DNA of 64,000 bases. Origin: Topomyia yanbarensis. Lineage: Eukaryota; Arthropoda; Insecta; Diptera; Culicidae. Under the pieces are notes generated by a model. It saw only the letters and a program-made list of their open reading frames with translations. It made no database searches and was not told where the DNA came from. The stretch covers positions 403,885,037 to 403,949,036 of the forward strand of contig NC_080672.1 in assembly GCF_030247195.1 (NCBI RefSeq), in the 5' to 3' direction. This document shows, one piece after another, positions 1 through 12,302 of this stretch. The position numbers and the translations under genes are program-made. The first letter of the stretch is position 1. Every line of letters starts with the position of its first letter.

Positions 1-705
1 CATACAAGCGCCCACGCGATCGAATGCGTTAACATACCAACGCTCGAGCCTTCGCGATCATCTACGCCCGTGAACGTTTTAGCACGTATGACTTGACAAA
101 CGAAGTCTCAAGCATTAACCTTCAAACGCCCGTGTGCCGCGCGCAGTCACGTCCAAAAGTCCCTACTTTCGGCTCTGGCAGCCTAGATTCATGCCTTCAG
201 TTGGACCAATAAAAATGATGATGATTTCCACTAGATAAAATTCCATGGCGACATGACGAAAACCTAGTGATATGGGGGAAATCACCACCTTCTAGTATCA
301 GAACCGTACATTGAAAATTAAGTATCAGATTCACGGTCAGCGTGATAATTCAAGAACACATGCGAATATGCGAGTGGCCACATTGTTATAAAATTGGATT
401 CATACTCGTGAAGTTACATACACACTAGCGTACGCGATAAACAAACGCCCACGCGATCGAACACTTTAACATACAAACGCTCGAGCTGGTCGCGATGATA
501 CACGCAATCGTGAATTTCCTACGCGCGCACTTCTAAACCATACATTCAATATATCATTCAGAATCACGGCCCGCTGCGATTTACCTTAAGCAGTGTTTAG
601 TGGGTGATATTTTCTGTCTTGTCTGAAATGTGAGTCAATGATTCTGACAGGGAGCCGAGAACTCAGCTTTACAGCTACAGTAGGATAACTCTAAAAAAAA
701 GTTAT
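1..705. repeat. Dispersed repeat family A, copy 1 (cut by window edge)
   Basis: Most of this stretch recurs at 7555-8645 and 40915-41665, and its right half at 61741-62060. Landmarks shared by the copies are a GCCTAG..CATGCCTTCAGT block followed by an A-rich stretch, a block with CTAGTGATATGGG, repeated TCGCGATCAT and ACGCGATCGAAC words, and a right end with TGATTCTGACAGGGAG followed by CAGTAGGATAAC and an A run. The ACGCGATCGAA..CGCTCGAG block occurs twice inside this copy, near 20 and 452, so the family has an internal duplication of about 430 bp. I see no protein. The class is unknown; it could be an LTR, a composite MITE or a LINE-derived unit. Confidence 0.75.
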
Positions 706-761
706 ATGTATCATTGATGACACAACCATCGCACATACTTCTTATTGGCCGAAGAGTAAGG

Positions 762-797
762 TATGTAATGATGTAATGTAATGTAATGATGTAAGGC
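762..797. repeat. Short GTAAT/GATGTAAT simple repeat
   Basis: A run of GTAATGATGTAATGTAATG units next to repeat copy A1. Low-complexity, no further content seen between 706 and 989. Confidence 0.6.
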
Positions 798-989
798 CAA
801 CTTTCTATGATGTTCTCGGTTACACATTCTAAGTCAATTTGTCACTTGGTTACACAAATATATTGAGGATAATCTTCTCAGTAATTGGTTTGTTTTTCGA
901 AAAAAAAATCTGCTCTAATTTTTTTCCGCAATTACCAAATATTTATTAGAAGAGATGTTCGACTACTTAAACAAAGTTTTAATGTGTGT

Positions 990-1663
990 TTAAGGGGTTA
1001 CATACCTTTTCAAAAAATCGATTTTTTTTATTACTTTATCTGAACTCCTTCAGAATATTTTCCCAAATTTTTATAGAGATCCGAGAAATAGATCGAAAGT
1101 TACAGCGGTTCCAAGCGCGCTTTGTTTACCAAGAGCAGATTATCTCGAAATGTCGTTTTTCCAAAAATGGTTTTTCCGTGATCACGATTGCCGAAAAACC
1201 AATCAACCGACTTTAATTTTTCTCGTGCCGTAACGATTTATTTTTTAATCATAATTTTTTTTGGAGATGAGAATTTTTTAATACAATTGTAAGAGCTTTA
1301 AACGCGATTTTTTAGGAAAAACGTTCCCGAATGCAGGAAAAATTACTATTCATTCAACTAATCGTTAAGGTACGAGGAATACTCATATACTAGTGGAATT
1401 TTTTGAGTTTTGGAATTTTAGTTAATCTATTGGTCTTCAATCGTGATTACCACAAACCTCTTAAATAAAAAATGGTTTCTTAGAAATAGCTATAATTTCG
1501 CCAATTATTGATATATTTTTATAAACTTATGCTTGTTTATTTCACTGAAAAATGTACTACCAAAATACTATAAGTTTGATGTAATGAAATGATTGCTTTA
1601 TGCCTTTATGTAAATTCAAACTTTCATGACATTTTTCGTACAAAAAGGTATGTAACCCCTTAA
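990..1663. mobile_element. TTAA-flanked MITE (piggyBac-like)
   Basis: Terminal inverted repeats GGGGTTACATACCTTTT (994 onward) and its complement ending at 1659 are each bordered by TTAA (990-993 and 1660-1663). TTAA target duplication is characteristic of piggyBac elements. The 666-bp interior is AT-rich and has no transposase reading frame; the 76-codon frame at 986-1216 only runs through the end of the element and is not credible as a gene. I infer a non-autonomous piggyBac-type MITE. The flanking TTAA and the TIRs are direct observations; the family assignment is inference. Confidence 0.8.
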
Positions 1664-2045
1664 TTACAGGTTTGTTTTACCAAGATTTTGGAAACTGTTT
1701 CAATTAAAGTTGTTGCACCTATGGATAGCGAAGACGTAACGTTCTTTTGAAAATGAGAGGATCAGAGCGCACTTCCGAACGTTCTCGAGTAGTGTTTATT
1801 GAAAAGATAGAAGAGCTGCTCTTGCGTCGACTTCAAATGATTGATTTTTTCCCTTTCTTTTCTCCGTGATTTCTGATCATCTCTTCATTACGAACAAAAA
1901 TAAAACAAAATACTATCACATAATGAAAATGTAAAATCGAAATAATATCCCAACTTATTGACTAATAAATTCAACTAGTTACAAAATTTTAGTCGCTCTC
2001 CGTATTTGCCCATTTATGTTTGTTTGCTGTATCATCACACGTCGT
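1664..2045. other. No recognisable feature
   Basis: AT-rich sequence with no supported reading frame, repeat or RNA. Confidence 0.5.
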
Positions 2046-2079
2046 TCGTTTGCACACGTTTTGCAAATGTTTGTTCCAT

Positions 2080-2310
2080 TTTTATAGGGTATAATATGAC
2101 CAAAAACAACGCAAAATTTAAACTAGTTTCATTAAGATCGGTTCAGCCGTTGCTGAGATAATTACATGATACTAGTGTACATAAATTCAGACACACACAC
2201 ATACAGGCATTGTCTCAACTTGTCGAGCTGAGTCGATTGGTATATGAGACCCGACCCTCCGGGCCGCGGGAAAAGTTTTCAAAGATTGAGCGAATCCTAT
2301 ACTTTTTTTT
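2080..2310 (+). repeat. Widespread mosquito repeat fragment (CACACATACAG / GTCGAGCTGAGTCG type)
   Basis: The block holds GGTTCAGCCGTTGCTGAGATA, then an (AC)n-CATACAG stretch, then TCGAGCTGAGTCGATTGGTA and GACCCTCCGGGCC. I recognise this order of motifs as a very common interspersed repeat of culicine genomes; the class is not certain. Only one copy is in the window. Confidence 0.6.
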
Positions 2311-5240
2311 GTAAGAAATGTAAAAAATTGACAAAAAAATTTAAAAATAAATCTGTCACAGGAGTATGTTTACTGAATCATTAAAAAGAAAATTTAACCG
2401 GACCAATACTTATAAGAAAAGTCTTAATCGGCAGTTTCATCATCAACGTAAATCAATGACGGTTCAAGGTAGCAATTTTTTGTGGTCTTTAAAAATAAAA
2501 TTGGAAAGTCAAAACATGTAGCTTCCAAATAAAAAAAAATTAAAGTTCAAAATCTATGCAGTAGATACTCTTCAATTTGTTCCTTGAAAATCTGATCAAT
2601 TTCAGGCCTCGAGCATAGAGGACTTCTATAAGGTTTACTCACATCGAGGTTTTTCTAGGGTAAGAATTCTCCTTGTTATGTGCAAAATTGTCGGAATAAT
2701 GTTTTCAATATTAGAGATGATGGTGAATTATAAGATGGGATGGGTTTAAAGTAGTAGAATTATTCATAGACGTTGTATATGTTTTACAGGGATCACATCT
2801 AACATATCTCCTCCTGGCGCAACAACTATACATCAACGTCGAGATTGGCTGCTCCATTCCTGAAAGGCATGTCATGTAAAGCTATTGAGAACTCGGAAGA
2901 TGAATTGTTATTCTACCTTTCAAGGAAAAAAGAAGCCAAAAAACCAAACATATGGTAATGATGAAACTGGATACCATCCAAGGTCATTGCTGATGTGCGA
3001 TTGTTGTGTTTTGCCTGGCTGCATTAACGTTTCCACATTTGAGCGAAAAAACACCAAAACAACAGCAAATGCTCGTGAAGCCAACGTGGAAAAAGGTCGA
3101 CGGGAACAAGCCAACAGGAGGAAATGCGGTTACGAACAAAAAAATTTCGCCAGAGCTTTATTTATAACGGTTCAGTCCTACTCACGATGAACGGAATATG
3201 TAGTGAAATGAACGACGCGACTTGTGGGAGAAAGTCAGACGAAGGAATCGATACCAGAATGAAAATAACTAGTAGCCATCGATAGCATTTTTTCAGGTTG
3301 GAGTCATAATGCAATTTTATTTTACTATCGCCGGTATGGCTGTTTCTGCAAAATGACTACCGACAAAGCCCGATACAGCCTAGACGCTTTGGATGCGGAA
3401 ACACAAATGATCTGATTATATTACTATAACCGCTAAAAAACTCTTTATGTAATGATAACAAAACTGCTGTTCAAATTGCCAATCTGTACGTACGGAACGT
3501 TTCTACAGGTAAACTACTTCTTCAAATTTCACTTAACGATGAGCGGTTCTCGTCGATATCATCATCAGTCTAGAAGGCGTATAAACAAACAAACGAAAAG
3601 TTCCAGAAGGTCAAATGTGTGTATAGCGAAACTTTTTGTTTTCCGTGCGTAGTGAAAACTTTTGTTCGCCGTTCGCTGCAAAGCAATAAACTAGAACCGG
3701 ACCACATCAGAATAGGAAACACATTGTTCGATGTGGTAATGCACCGATTCAGTGCATGGCGAAGCTATTTTTCGCCATTATAAATTTTCCAGAACCGGTT
3801 TTGTTTTCGCAGTTTTGTTTACGAATTTAGCTATAGATTCTGTTTAAAACACCGTCATGTGACTTTCAAAGAACGCCAGTGATTTTCGTCAATCGGTGAA
3901 TGCAAGTCGCTTGCTGGTGAGCAAAAAGTTGACGCCATCCCGAAAAAATGCACAGAATTACGCAGTACACAGCTTGTTACCATGGCCCGCTGCAGAAATT
4001 GCATTTACCTGAAACAGATAAAAAATAATTCGCACCTGGCTAATGATTACTAGCTTGAAGCAGTTTGACTGAAATTGGTGAGAAAGAATCGCGCATAACA
4101 AATGGAAGTAGGCGAAACGAAATTGAAACTTGCAAAATACACGAAAAAAGCCCGGCCGACAAAAAAAAAACATTGCAGAAAATGTGCACACGGTCGGCGG
4201 CTTGAATGGGCTTGGTAGACTGCGTGAAAGGCCACAGCTAAGCTAAAACAAATTGAAATGAGGAAAATATTTGTAAAACACATATAGCTGAAACCTCGCT
4301 AACAAAACAAAACAAAAAATGGGCGCTAAACGCTTCGTTAAGCAAACAAAAAAGTTTATCAATTCGATTCAACTATACAGTTTGTGATTGAGCACGGATG
4401 CCATAAGTGCCGAATTGGAAGTGAATCGCATTGCGAGCCTAACCGGATTGATCCAATCCGGCAGTTAGATGCTAAAAAAAGTCGACCGCACACCTTGCAT
4501 CCATAATAATAGTTTCGCGCTAGCTGCCGGGGGGCCGTTCTTTTTTTTTTTTTTATTTCACAACGCGCTATCAGAGGTAAATGAGATTTGGAGAAATGGA
4601 GCAGATCGTGCAGGTGGTGCGATTTTTATTAACCATGGTGAGCTAATGATTGTTCGGTCAATTTACATGATTACCTGGCGTGTGATCATGCGCAATTCTG
4701 CGTTGCTGGTTGGGGCTAGCACTGGTAATTTGCAATTAATATATACACACTCAATATTGTTCTACCTAATCTCAGCTTTTTAGCAACTTTTACCAAGTTT
4801 TACGCAGCCGAGTCAATATTCCATCACGTTGGGTTTAAAAAATCACATCTTGTCAGTGTCATTATTGTCAGCCCAAAATACAAAAATCGGTAAATCAGTC
4901 TACTTTCTCATCTCGATTAGATCAGAAGATAAAATCGCGCTTCTTGTTAGCAGTTTAGTGTAGAATAAGAACAAACCGTTTCTGCCTACAGTGTACTTCC
5001 TTTATTTACCAGGCCATTATAAGCAAGCAAAGCTATCGAATACCAACCGACGTCCCAAGCCGGTGTGAACACAAAAGCACCGCCACTTCCATCATTGCGT
5101 TACCGTTCGTCTGTTTTATGATGAGAAAAGGTTATCGGCAAAATGTGAACAGTCTTCGGTATAATACAGTTTCCGTTCTATTGTTCGCAAAGTGGAACAT
5201 TTATTTAAGGTGCAAATGCAGCTTAAACTTACGTAAGTTG
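2311..5240. other. Apparently single-copy, no gene supported
   Basis: Short frames near 2885-3190, 4050-4283 and 4469-4783 are covered by equally long frames on other strands, have no recognisable domain and lack splice-flanked coding character. A TATA-like GTATAAA lies near 3577 with no supported transcript. A T15 tract lies near 4540. Confidence 0.5.
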
Positions 5241-5879
5241 TCATCATTCAATTTTACCACACACGTAATGCAATACTAATAACGTTCAAAACCATGGCCA
5301 AGACATAAAGTTTGGCTATGGATAACAACATGCAGCATGAGGATGAGCATTGCAATGTTAAAATCAAGATACCAGTTTATATGGACAATAATAAGATTGG
5401 TGTGCTTTTGCACGATCTGCCCTCTGGTACGAACAATCAGTTAATTACCACCATCATGTCGGAATACGGAGCAGTGATATTTATTGAAGTCTGGAGGAAA
5501 ATTTTCACTGATATTTCTAATAGTATTCGTGTCAGAAGAACACGAGTCATGAAACCTATTACGTCATACCTGAAATAGAAGACTACCAAATCTCAAATCA
5601 CGCTGTGTACATATGAAGGACAAACCTTTACATGTCACCGACTATTGTGATTTGTCTCCAACTTCCAATGCAACAACCATTATCACCGACAATAATGTAA
5701 ATGACAAAAAAAAACACGGATACACGATCGTGACTCGTAGATCCCACAAACAATTAAACCCAGTTAATCGTGAAAATCTATTCAACATCAACAGCGATGC
5801 AAAAATTCACAAACGGGAAATTTTTTTGGGCAAGAGCAAAAACATTTTTTTTTGTGCATAAGGATACTATATCTAACAT

Positions 5880-6159
5880 AAAAGTTTGGTTTTTAGTGTT
5901 TCGGATTCTCCTCGTCAGTAACTAACACCAACTAAATACTAGTTAGATAAGTTTGGGTCTCATCTCAAAAGACGGGGAAATATTTCTCATCACCAAACAT
6001 GAACTTCTGCGCTTACTATCGAGACATCACTCGGTACTGTGTGACTTTTTGAATTTTAGTGTCCAACTGGCGCCAATTTTGTACTGGTTTGGACTTATCT
6101 AACTAGCAGTAAGTTGGTGTTAGTTACTGACGAGAAGAATCCGTAAAAACCAAACTTTT
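5880..6159. mobile_element. MITE family B, complete copy
   Basis: Long inverted termini of about 55 bp: AAAAGTTTGGTTTTTAGTG, then CGGATTCTCCTCGTCAGTAA and CTAACACCAACT on the left; the complement reads GTTGGTGTTAGTTACTGACG to CCAAACTTTT on the right. The interior has no coding frame. Partial copies lie at 31555-31660 and 33215-33430. It sits inside the ORF1-only LINE copy at 5241-6408. Confidence 0.8.
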
Positions 6160-6351
6160 GTCAATAGCTCGCACAAAAGCGATAAACCGAGAGAAAGCGG
6201 ACTAAGTGACGGCAGGCGATACAGATAGAGGATCTCCTACAAGAAAGAAGATCTTTACGCGAAGTAGCAAACCACGTACACATGATGTAATGTATATATG
6301 ATTAAGTTCGATTTATATGGTTTATTTATCCATTGTAAATATTTACAGATC

Positions 6352-6384
6352 CACAGCTCACTTTAGCTAACGCATTGAGCTGTG
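6352..6384 (+). promoter_or_regulatory. 3' tail stem-loop of ORF1-only LINE
   Basis: CACAGCTC (6352-6359) pairs with GAGCTGTG (6377-6384), an 8-bp perfect stem, around a loop with TTAGCTAACGCATT. It is followed by TCAAATAAATCAAA and an A-rich end. The loop matches those at 43665-43697, 50438-50465 and 30243-30273 while the stem sequences differ, which supports selection on structure. Probable recognition site for LINE reverse transcriptase (inference). Confidence 0.7.
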
Positions 6385-6408
6385 TCAAATAAATCAAATT
6401 TAAAAAAT

Positions 6409-6757
6409 AATTAGCAAAATCGGGTCATCATTGCAGTTAGGTTTGCCACCTTTCCGGGACCAAAAGTTCACCTTTTTGTGGCGATCTCCAGGCCTCCGAG
6501 TTTTCGTCGAATCAGGCGTCTCGATGGGTTTTGAGCACCGAATTTATTTTTTTCGATGTATTCAAAAAGTGTAAGTAAGGCCTTTTCCATTATTTTGGCT
6601 CCGGTTTTATATACTTCACTTTTGCATTGATTTTTTCTTAAAACTAGGTGTTAATACTTATATTAATTTTTTTTAATATTTTGGAACGAAGGGGAACAAT
6701 TTTAGCACTAGCTTAAACTGGGAGTACAGATAGATAGATGAGACTCAGCTCGGCGAT
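6409..6757. other. No recognisable feature
   Basis: AT-rich, nothing supported. Confidence 0.5.
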
Positions 6758-7045
6758 TATTTAATTATGAAATTTGCGTTACCACTTCGTCTCATCAGAA
6801 TCCGACACTAACTAACGAAAACACTATTTGTGTTTCTGAGCAAGCCCCTTAGGCATGTGCGTGTAAGAAAAGGAGTTCCGATTAAGCCGATGAGAGTTGA
6901 TGACATCGAAACTAGGTTTGGCTTAGTTAGTGTTTTCGTTTCTGGAACTTGCGTCAATCCGGCGCTAGTTTGGTCGTGCCACTATGTTTGTGTCGGATCC
7001 TGATAAGACGAAGTCGAAACGCAAATTCAATAACTAATTTAGTTA
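6758..7045. mobile_element. MITE family A, copy 1
   Basis: Left terminus reads TTAATTATGAAATTTGCGTT then CTTCGTCTCATCAGAATCCG; the right terminus is its complement, GGATCCTGATAAGACGAAG to CAATAACTAATTTAGTTA. The inverted repeats are about 55 bp. The interior has no transposase. A second full copy lies at 23478-23821 and pieces at 30155-30241 and 56757-56830. Confidence 0.8.
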
Positions 7046-7554
7046 AAGGTTTTGTGTCCTTCACGCGCAAACATGTTTTTAAACAATTTACTCTTTAGTG
7101 GAGAAAAAATAGCTTTTGCCTAAATATTTTAATTTAATCTCAGTTAACGAGTCAACGTGGAAAATTACCATATTCATTTGAAAGTAATTGAAGCTTTTTA
7201 TATTTACCTGTAACAGAATGTTGCATTAAGATGCTGGCTGCATTACGACTCGTTAGTTATGTATCGAGAAGGCTGGGAGGGCTTATTGGAACTGCCCCAA
7301 CAAAAGTTCAGCTAATTGTTAGTATTTTAATACTTGTACGATACTCTGTATGTTCTTTTGTTTCATGTGCTGTTTGTTTTTGTCTTTTTTACCTTTCATA
7401 TAAAGTTTTTGTCGCTCGATGCATGATTTTCCCAATATCTAATGTCTTTCTCTAATTATATTCTGGTATACGAGTCGATGGGCTCTAACTTTTACTGAAT
7501 TAATATCTACTTAATGTATTGTTTCTTCCATCGCTGCTTCTTTCACGGCGACGC
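7046..7554. other. No gene supported
   Basis: A 74-codon frame at 7231-7455 encodes a hydrophobic stretch but lacks homology I recognise and any splice or promoter context, so it is left uncalled. Confidence 0.45.
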
Positions 7555-8645
7555 TCAAAAGTACACGGGAATATGCAAACGATTATAGAAACGGTTATAG
7601 AAACGCACTAGTACTCGCATATAAAAACGCTCCGATGAACAATGCTGGCGCTTACAAATTTATAAACGAAATTTCAAAGTGCGATTATAGAAACGCACGT
7701 TCCAGCGATCATGAATCCGTCAAACCCGGAAGCCCCTAGTGTCGGTCCTAGCAGCCTAGGTCCATGCCTTCAGTAGGACCATTCCCAATAAAAGAATTCG
7801 TTCCTATATACTAGACAACAAGTTTTAGGGAAGCATGACCGGGAATTGTAGTGATATGAGGAAACCCACTCTCTTCTAGCATCTGAACCGTATCCTCAAA
7901 ATTTGCATCAGATTTACAACTTGCGCGATCATTCAAGAACCCTTGCGAATATGCGAATGGGCACACGGTTGTACAATCAAAATTTTTCACGCGAAGTTAT
8001 GTACACGCGATATAAAAACGCTCACACGATCAAACACATTAACATACAAACGCTCGAGCCTTTCGCGATCACCCTTGAAAACCCAAGCCCGCGGTCTTGA
8101 AAAGGCCTCGGTGATTAAGAGAACGTTTAAACACTTATAAATTTGTAAATGCGGTCTCAAGCGCGAACATATAAACGCTCGTTTCCACGCGTCCATGAAT
8201 GAAATCTCTCAAGTAACGCCGATTGTTGATTAGCAGTTTAGAGATCGTAATTCGTTGCATAAAGTATATAGCAACGCATACTGGGCTGATTTAGCAATCA
8301 AAAAAGCGCACATGTAAAAGCTTACGCATATGCAACTAGTCGCAATAGTTGCTTGTTGTAAGTGCTATTTGGGTTACGTCCCTCTATCTGAGCCGTGCAC
8401 TCAATATCACAATCAGCATTACGGCCCGCTACAATTGATTTTAAGCAATGTTGTAGTGGGTGACGGCTCTCGTCTGCAATTGTAGTGAGTGATTCTGACA
8501 GAGAGCACTATTCTCATAGTCACGTCGCCTAGTGACTAGAAGAAAATTTGCTTCTAGTCACTAGGTGACGTGACTGTGAGAACAGAGCCCAGAGAGCCCT
8601 TCAGAGAACCAGCTTCAGTTGGATCACTTATAAAAAAGAATTGAA
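7555..8645. repeat. Dispersed repeat family A, copy 2
   Basis: Shares with copy 1 the GCAGCCTAGGTCCATGCC block near 7750, the GTAGTGATATGAGG block, the CATACAAACGCTCGAGCC block near 8043 and the ACGGCCCGCTACAATTG to GATTCTGACAGAGAGC right part. It is longer than the other copies because about 180 bp near 8214-8395 does not match them, and a 72-bp hairpin (8511-8582) is inserted just before the right end. Confidence 0.75.
8511..8582. repeat. Near-perfect hairpin inside repeat A2
   Basis: The 32-base arm 8511-8542 is the reverse complement of 8551-8582 with two mismatches; the loop is AAAATTTG. It has no counterpart in repeat copies 1, 3 or 4, so it looks like a separate tiny foldback insertion. 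Confidence 0.85.
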
Positions 8646-11600
8646 CTACAAATTAATTCTAGGAAAAACTATTTGCTATTTGCCAAAGTTGTAATTATAC
8701 GTCCCATGAAGCCGCACAGAATAATTCAACTCAACTTTCTTTTATTTCACCAAATACTATTACTCTGGCCGGTGAGTCTAAACTCAGTTGTCTATTTCTG
8801 GTTAAATTTACCAAAAGCAACATTAAGCTGCAACGCCTCCCTCATCCATTCACTTCACTTCTCATGCAGAATCGAATGCTTGAGTGCAGAGAAAATATAA
8901 CTTCATTCACCAACCAAAACATTCAGTTGTTGGACAGTTTGAAGGCAAAATTTGGCATATTTTACTTATTTGAGCAAAAGTGAACTGCGTACTCTATATC
9001 TAATGCACTTTTTCCATAATCCCAGTTTTTGAAAACATATGCGAACCTAAATACGCTGTACAGAAAGAACGAGTGTCGAGGAATCGAACCAAAAATTTCA
9101 TTCATCGTGGCGGGCTACGATTCTACTCATAATTTCGTTTCTCTTTCAAGCTCACGCGGGAATGTCAATTTTTCTAAGCTCTGATTACTCGCGACTGTGG
9201 AGACGATTGATTTACCAGTTTGTTTGCCTTGTCCACATATATATAAAAACCCAAATTTTTGTGTCAATTGAACCACCCCTCAGGTCATGGTAGCACCCTC
9301 CGTTTTGACAAATTGCAAAAACCCTTGATTTTCTTGATCATATCTCTGGTTCTATTGACTCTAGAATCAAATCCCTAGATGGCTTTTGAAGAAAATTATT
9401 CAAGGAGTCTAGAAAAAATATTAATTTTTGGCTAGAAACACTGTAGGTGCGGTGCTGATATGTTTCAAGTAACTTTGTGTCAACGTTTGTCTGATTCCCG
9501 GAAAGGAATCGAAGCGGTGGACAGGAAACTGCGGATATCATGAAGATTTTAAAAGAAAAACTTTCTTCAAATATCGGACTATTATGTCACAGTGCTGGAC
9601 CGTAGATCCAAATATTATGGTCATAATGCAGAGATAAAAGCCATATAGCCAGGATCTGACCAAATTCAATGGACGGATCCGTATGGACGATTAAATTTTT
9701 GTGAAATTTGATCTCAAGCAGTTTCAGCGACAAAGTTGTTTCCAACAAATATAAATGTGTTTTTTGGCATACAAGCTGATTATTACCACAATAGATCAAA
9801 ATACTGATCGCAGTGGTTCGTCTCCAACCAAAAAAAAAAAACTGATGGTCTGGCAGAGAATCTACACCCGTGGTCGAAGGATTCCCATTTTCATGACAAC
9901 CATAAATATGAACAGACATACATCAACGAATTGCTAGTTAAAAATGTATATTTTCGTTCATTAGGTCCCATTCTAGTTTTTGCCAGATTTGGTAAGTTTT
10001 CGCTATAATAAGAAGGTTACAGAGGTACTGCGATAATGACGTAGATGTCATTGGGAAAAGGACGAATCCTCAATATTGCCTGCAAATTTCGCCCGATCTA
10101 TTAAAGCTAAACTGAAGAACAGGGGAAAATTACTAACAATGCTATTTCAATGAACAAACACTGGAAAAAAGAAACTAGTGAGTTTGACTAGCAGCTTGTG
10201 CAGAAGATGTTGGCACGTATCAAACCCATAGTTCGAATTTTCATTCAAGAGGAATTCTGAGATAGGTAGATAGATTTCGAACGAAATCCTTTTTGAGAAC
10301 CTTTCCTATAGGCTATTGCGTGTGAAATACAACGATGTCAACCTCTTTTTTCCACTGTGAAATACTTATATTTATACCCGCCAGCATTTGAACAGATGAA
10401 CATTTGTGTGTTTGTCCTCGGGATCGTTCCGACCTGTCGTGACACAGCAGGATTACTTTCAGGTATTTATCCATATCATCGTTCGCTTACGATGGGGTAG
10501 AACACGCTCATGTGTCATTATGTACGGAGGAATCATATTTCATCAACTTTCAAGGTGAAAGTTTGTTCCGTGGTTGCTCCAGTTTGTAGGAATACAAATA
10601 TTAACTGGGTGAGGTTTTTTGTTGTTGCGGTTTTTGACTACCTGTATCACAGTAGCATTTGGATCGTTTGGGGTTGCAAACATTAATAATGCTCAGACTG
10701 TTTAGACTTAGTTCACTAGACTGGCACACGATTATTGGGTAAAAGGCAACGAAATGAGACAACTCTTTGGTCATTAAAACATATTCAATGTGGATCTCTG
10801 AAACATTAATTAAAGATTAAATACTCTTATTTACCAAAACTAATCTAATCCACACAGTATTTTCTTATCTTCCATTAATAATCTATACAATCTTTTCTCG
10901 TCACAGTTTGATTAACAATTGTTATTTTCTCTTCATTTCCAGGTACGTTACATGTAAAACTGTGGCTTTGCTTACTGAATCTTCCCAAGGACAGTTTAAA
11001 TAGCTGGAGAAAAACGACAACACAATGGATGGGTCGGTTTTCGATTCTCACCAAATTTATAAGGGATCAACGTTCTAGTTGTTTCAGTGTTTGAGAGTGA
11101 AATGAAAAGAAATATTTTAAACAGAACCCCAACGTCAACGCGTATAACTCCGAACAGAAAAAGCAAACTTGATCGCTTCAACTCCGGGAAAATGAGCCAA
11201 AAACCACCAGTAGAACAAACGTTGCGTAACTTCTGACATAGCAACTGATTTATTTCATTTTGGAAGGATACATCATAATTTCTTGGTAGGGCAAATATCG
11301 CATCGTTTTTTGAACCAGTGAAAATTCTTCACGTGTCGACTCGCACATCCCATCTGTTTTACCAAACAAAGCATAGCTGTACTATTGTGCCTCATTTATG
11401 TTCTGTAAATGCGGCTACCTCTTCTTCGTCTTATACTGAGAGTGCTCAAGGATTTATTTTTAAACTACATTCTGCGTTGGAAGCATAACGAATCAACTAT
11501 ATAAATGTGTTGTAGAAGCAGACAGATCTGCTGCTTTGAAATGTAAAATGCATTTATGTATGTTCATCTTTTCATCGTGATGATGTGAATTATTCTTCTT

Positions 11601-12302
11601 TCTTTAAACTGCTCGTAAACTGGAACTTGGCCTTATTCTCAGCGTAGGGCTATCAACATCGCATTCAGAGTAATTGAGAGTGTGTATACGACAATCAATT
11701 CTATCCGATCAAATCCTCGGATCAACAGGGTTCGAAATCATCTGGAAAGAATCCGCGTTAACCAATGTGCCGCAAAGAAAAGCGTACAGCAGTTTTCTTA
11801 AGTGGTATCTACAGGTTAAATTCTCACACTACACGCTACATCGCTGGCCCCTATACACTGAATATCTAATTGAGTCGAATCAAGAACAACGCAGCTACAG
11901 AGGAAACCAGTGTCTATCGCAGATTGCATGGAGCTGAGGCCGCCACTTGGTCAGATAATTTTGTGTTTGGCTAAAAGAAGCACCCCATTATCCACTTTAG
12001 TGCCTAAGAAGCTGCGGCCGTTGCTGCAGATCCATTAAGATTGAACTCATTCGTTTCCACCCCGGGCAAGCACCAATCGTGGCAAATGCACTCAAGTTTT
12101 GCGATAAATGTGAATCTGTAATTTTCAAGTGCAGAAAATTGTAGCTCACTTGGTTAACCATCTAACGAATGGGATTTGCTTTGCAACGCAGCTGTAAGTA
12201 TATGACACTATCGCCTAAATTGGTAAAATAGTGAAGTAGGGGGAGCTCTCTTTGGTAACGGTAACTGCGTGAATGTTGATGTTATAATAATAAGACTCAC
12301 TG
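8646..12302. other. No gene supported
   Basis: Long AT-rich stretch. Frames such as 9587-9919 (minus), 10996-11244 (minus) and 11674-11937 (plus) show no recognisable domain. A GGTTCGATTCC-like B-box in reverse lies near 9084-9094 without a convincing A-box or cloverleaf. Confidence 0.5.

Larger units (their letters stand above)
5241..6408 (+). pseudogene. ORF1-only LINE derivative, copy 1 (degraded), with 3' tail
   Basis: Frame 5312-5578 contains LPSGTNNQLITTIMSEYGAV and continues to KPITSYLK, a segment I recognise as resembling mosquito LINE ORF1 (RNA-binding, gag-like) proteins. Stops and frameshifts follow, with further pieces in the 5613-5861 frame. After an inserted MITE (5880-6159) the ORF1 C-terminus resumes near 6225 with SPTRKKIFTRSSK. 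This matches FPTRKKIFARNSK of the minus-strand copy at 43747-44001. The coding remnant runs straight into a 3' tail (6310-6408) with a stem-loop and an A-rich end. No endonuclease or reverse transcriptase lies between ORF1 and tail, so this appears to be an ORF1-only non-autonomous LINE. The 5' limit is uncertain. Confidence 0.65.

Noticed and set aside
9077..9145. tRNA gene on the minus strand from a GGTTCGATTCC box
   Set aside because: No A-box at the right spacing and no acceptor or anticodon stem pairing.
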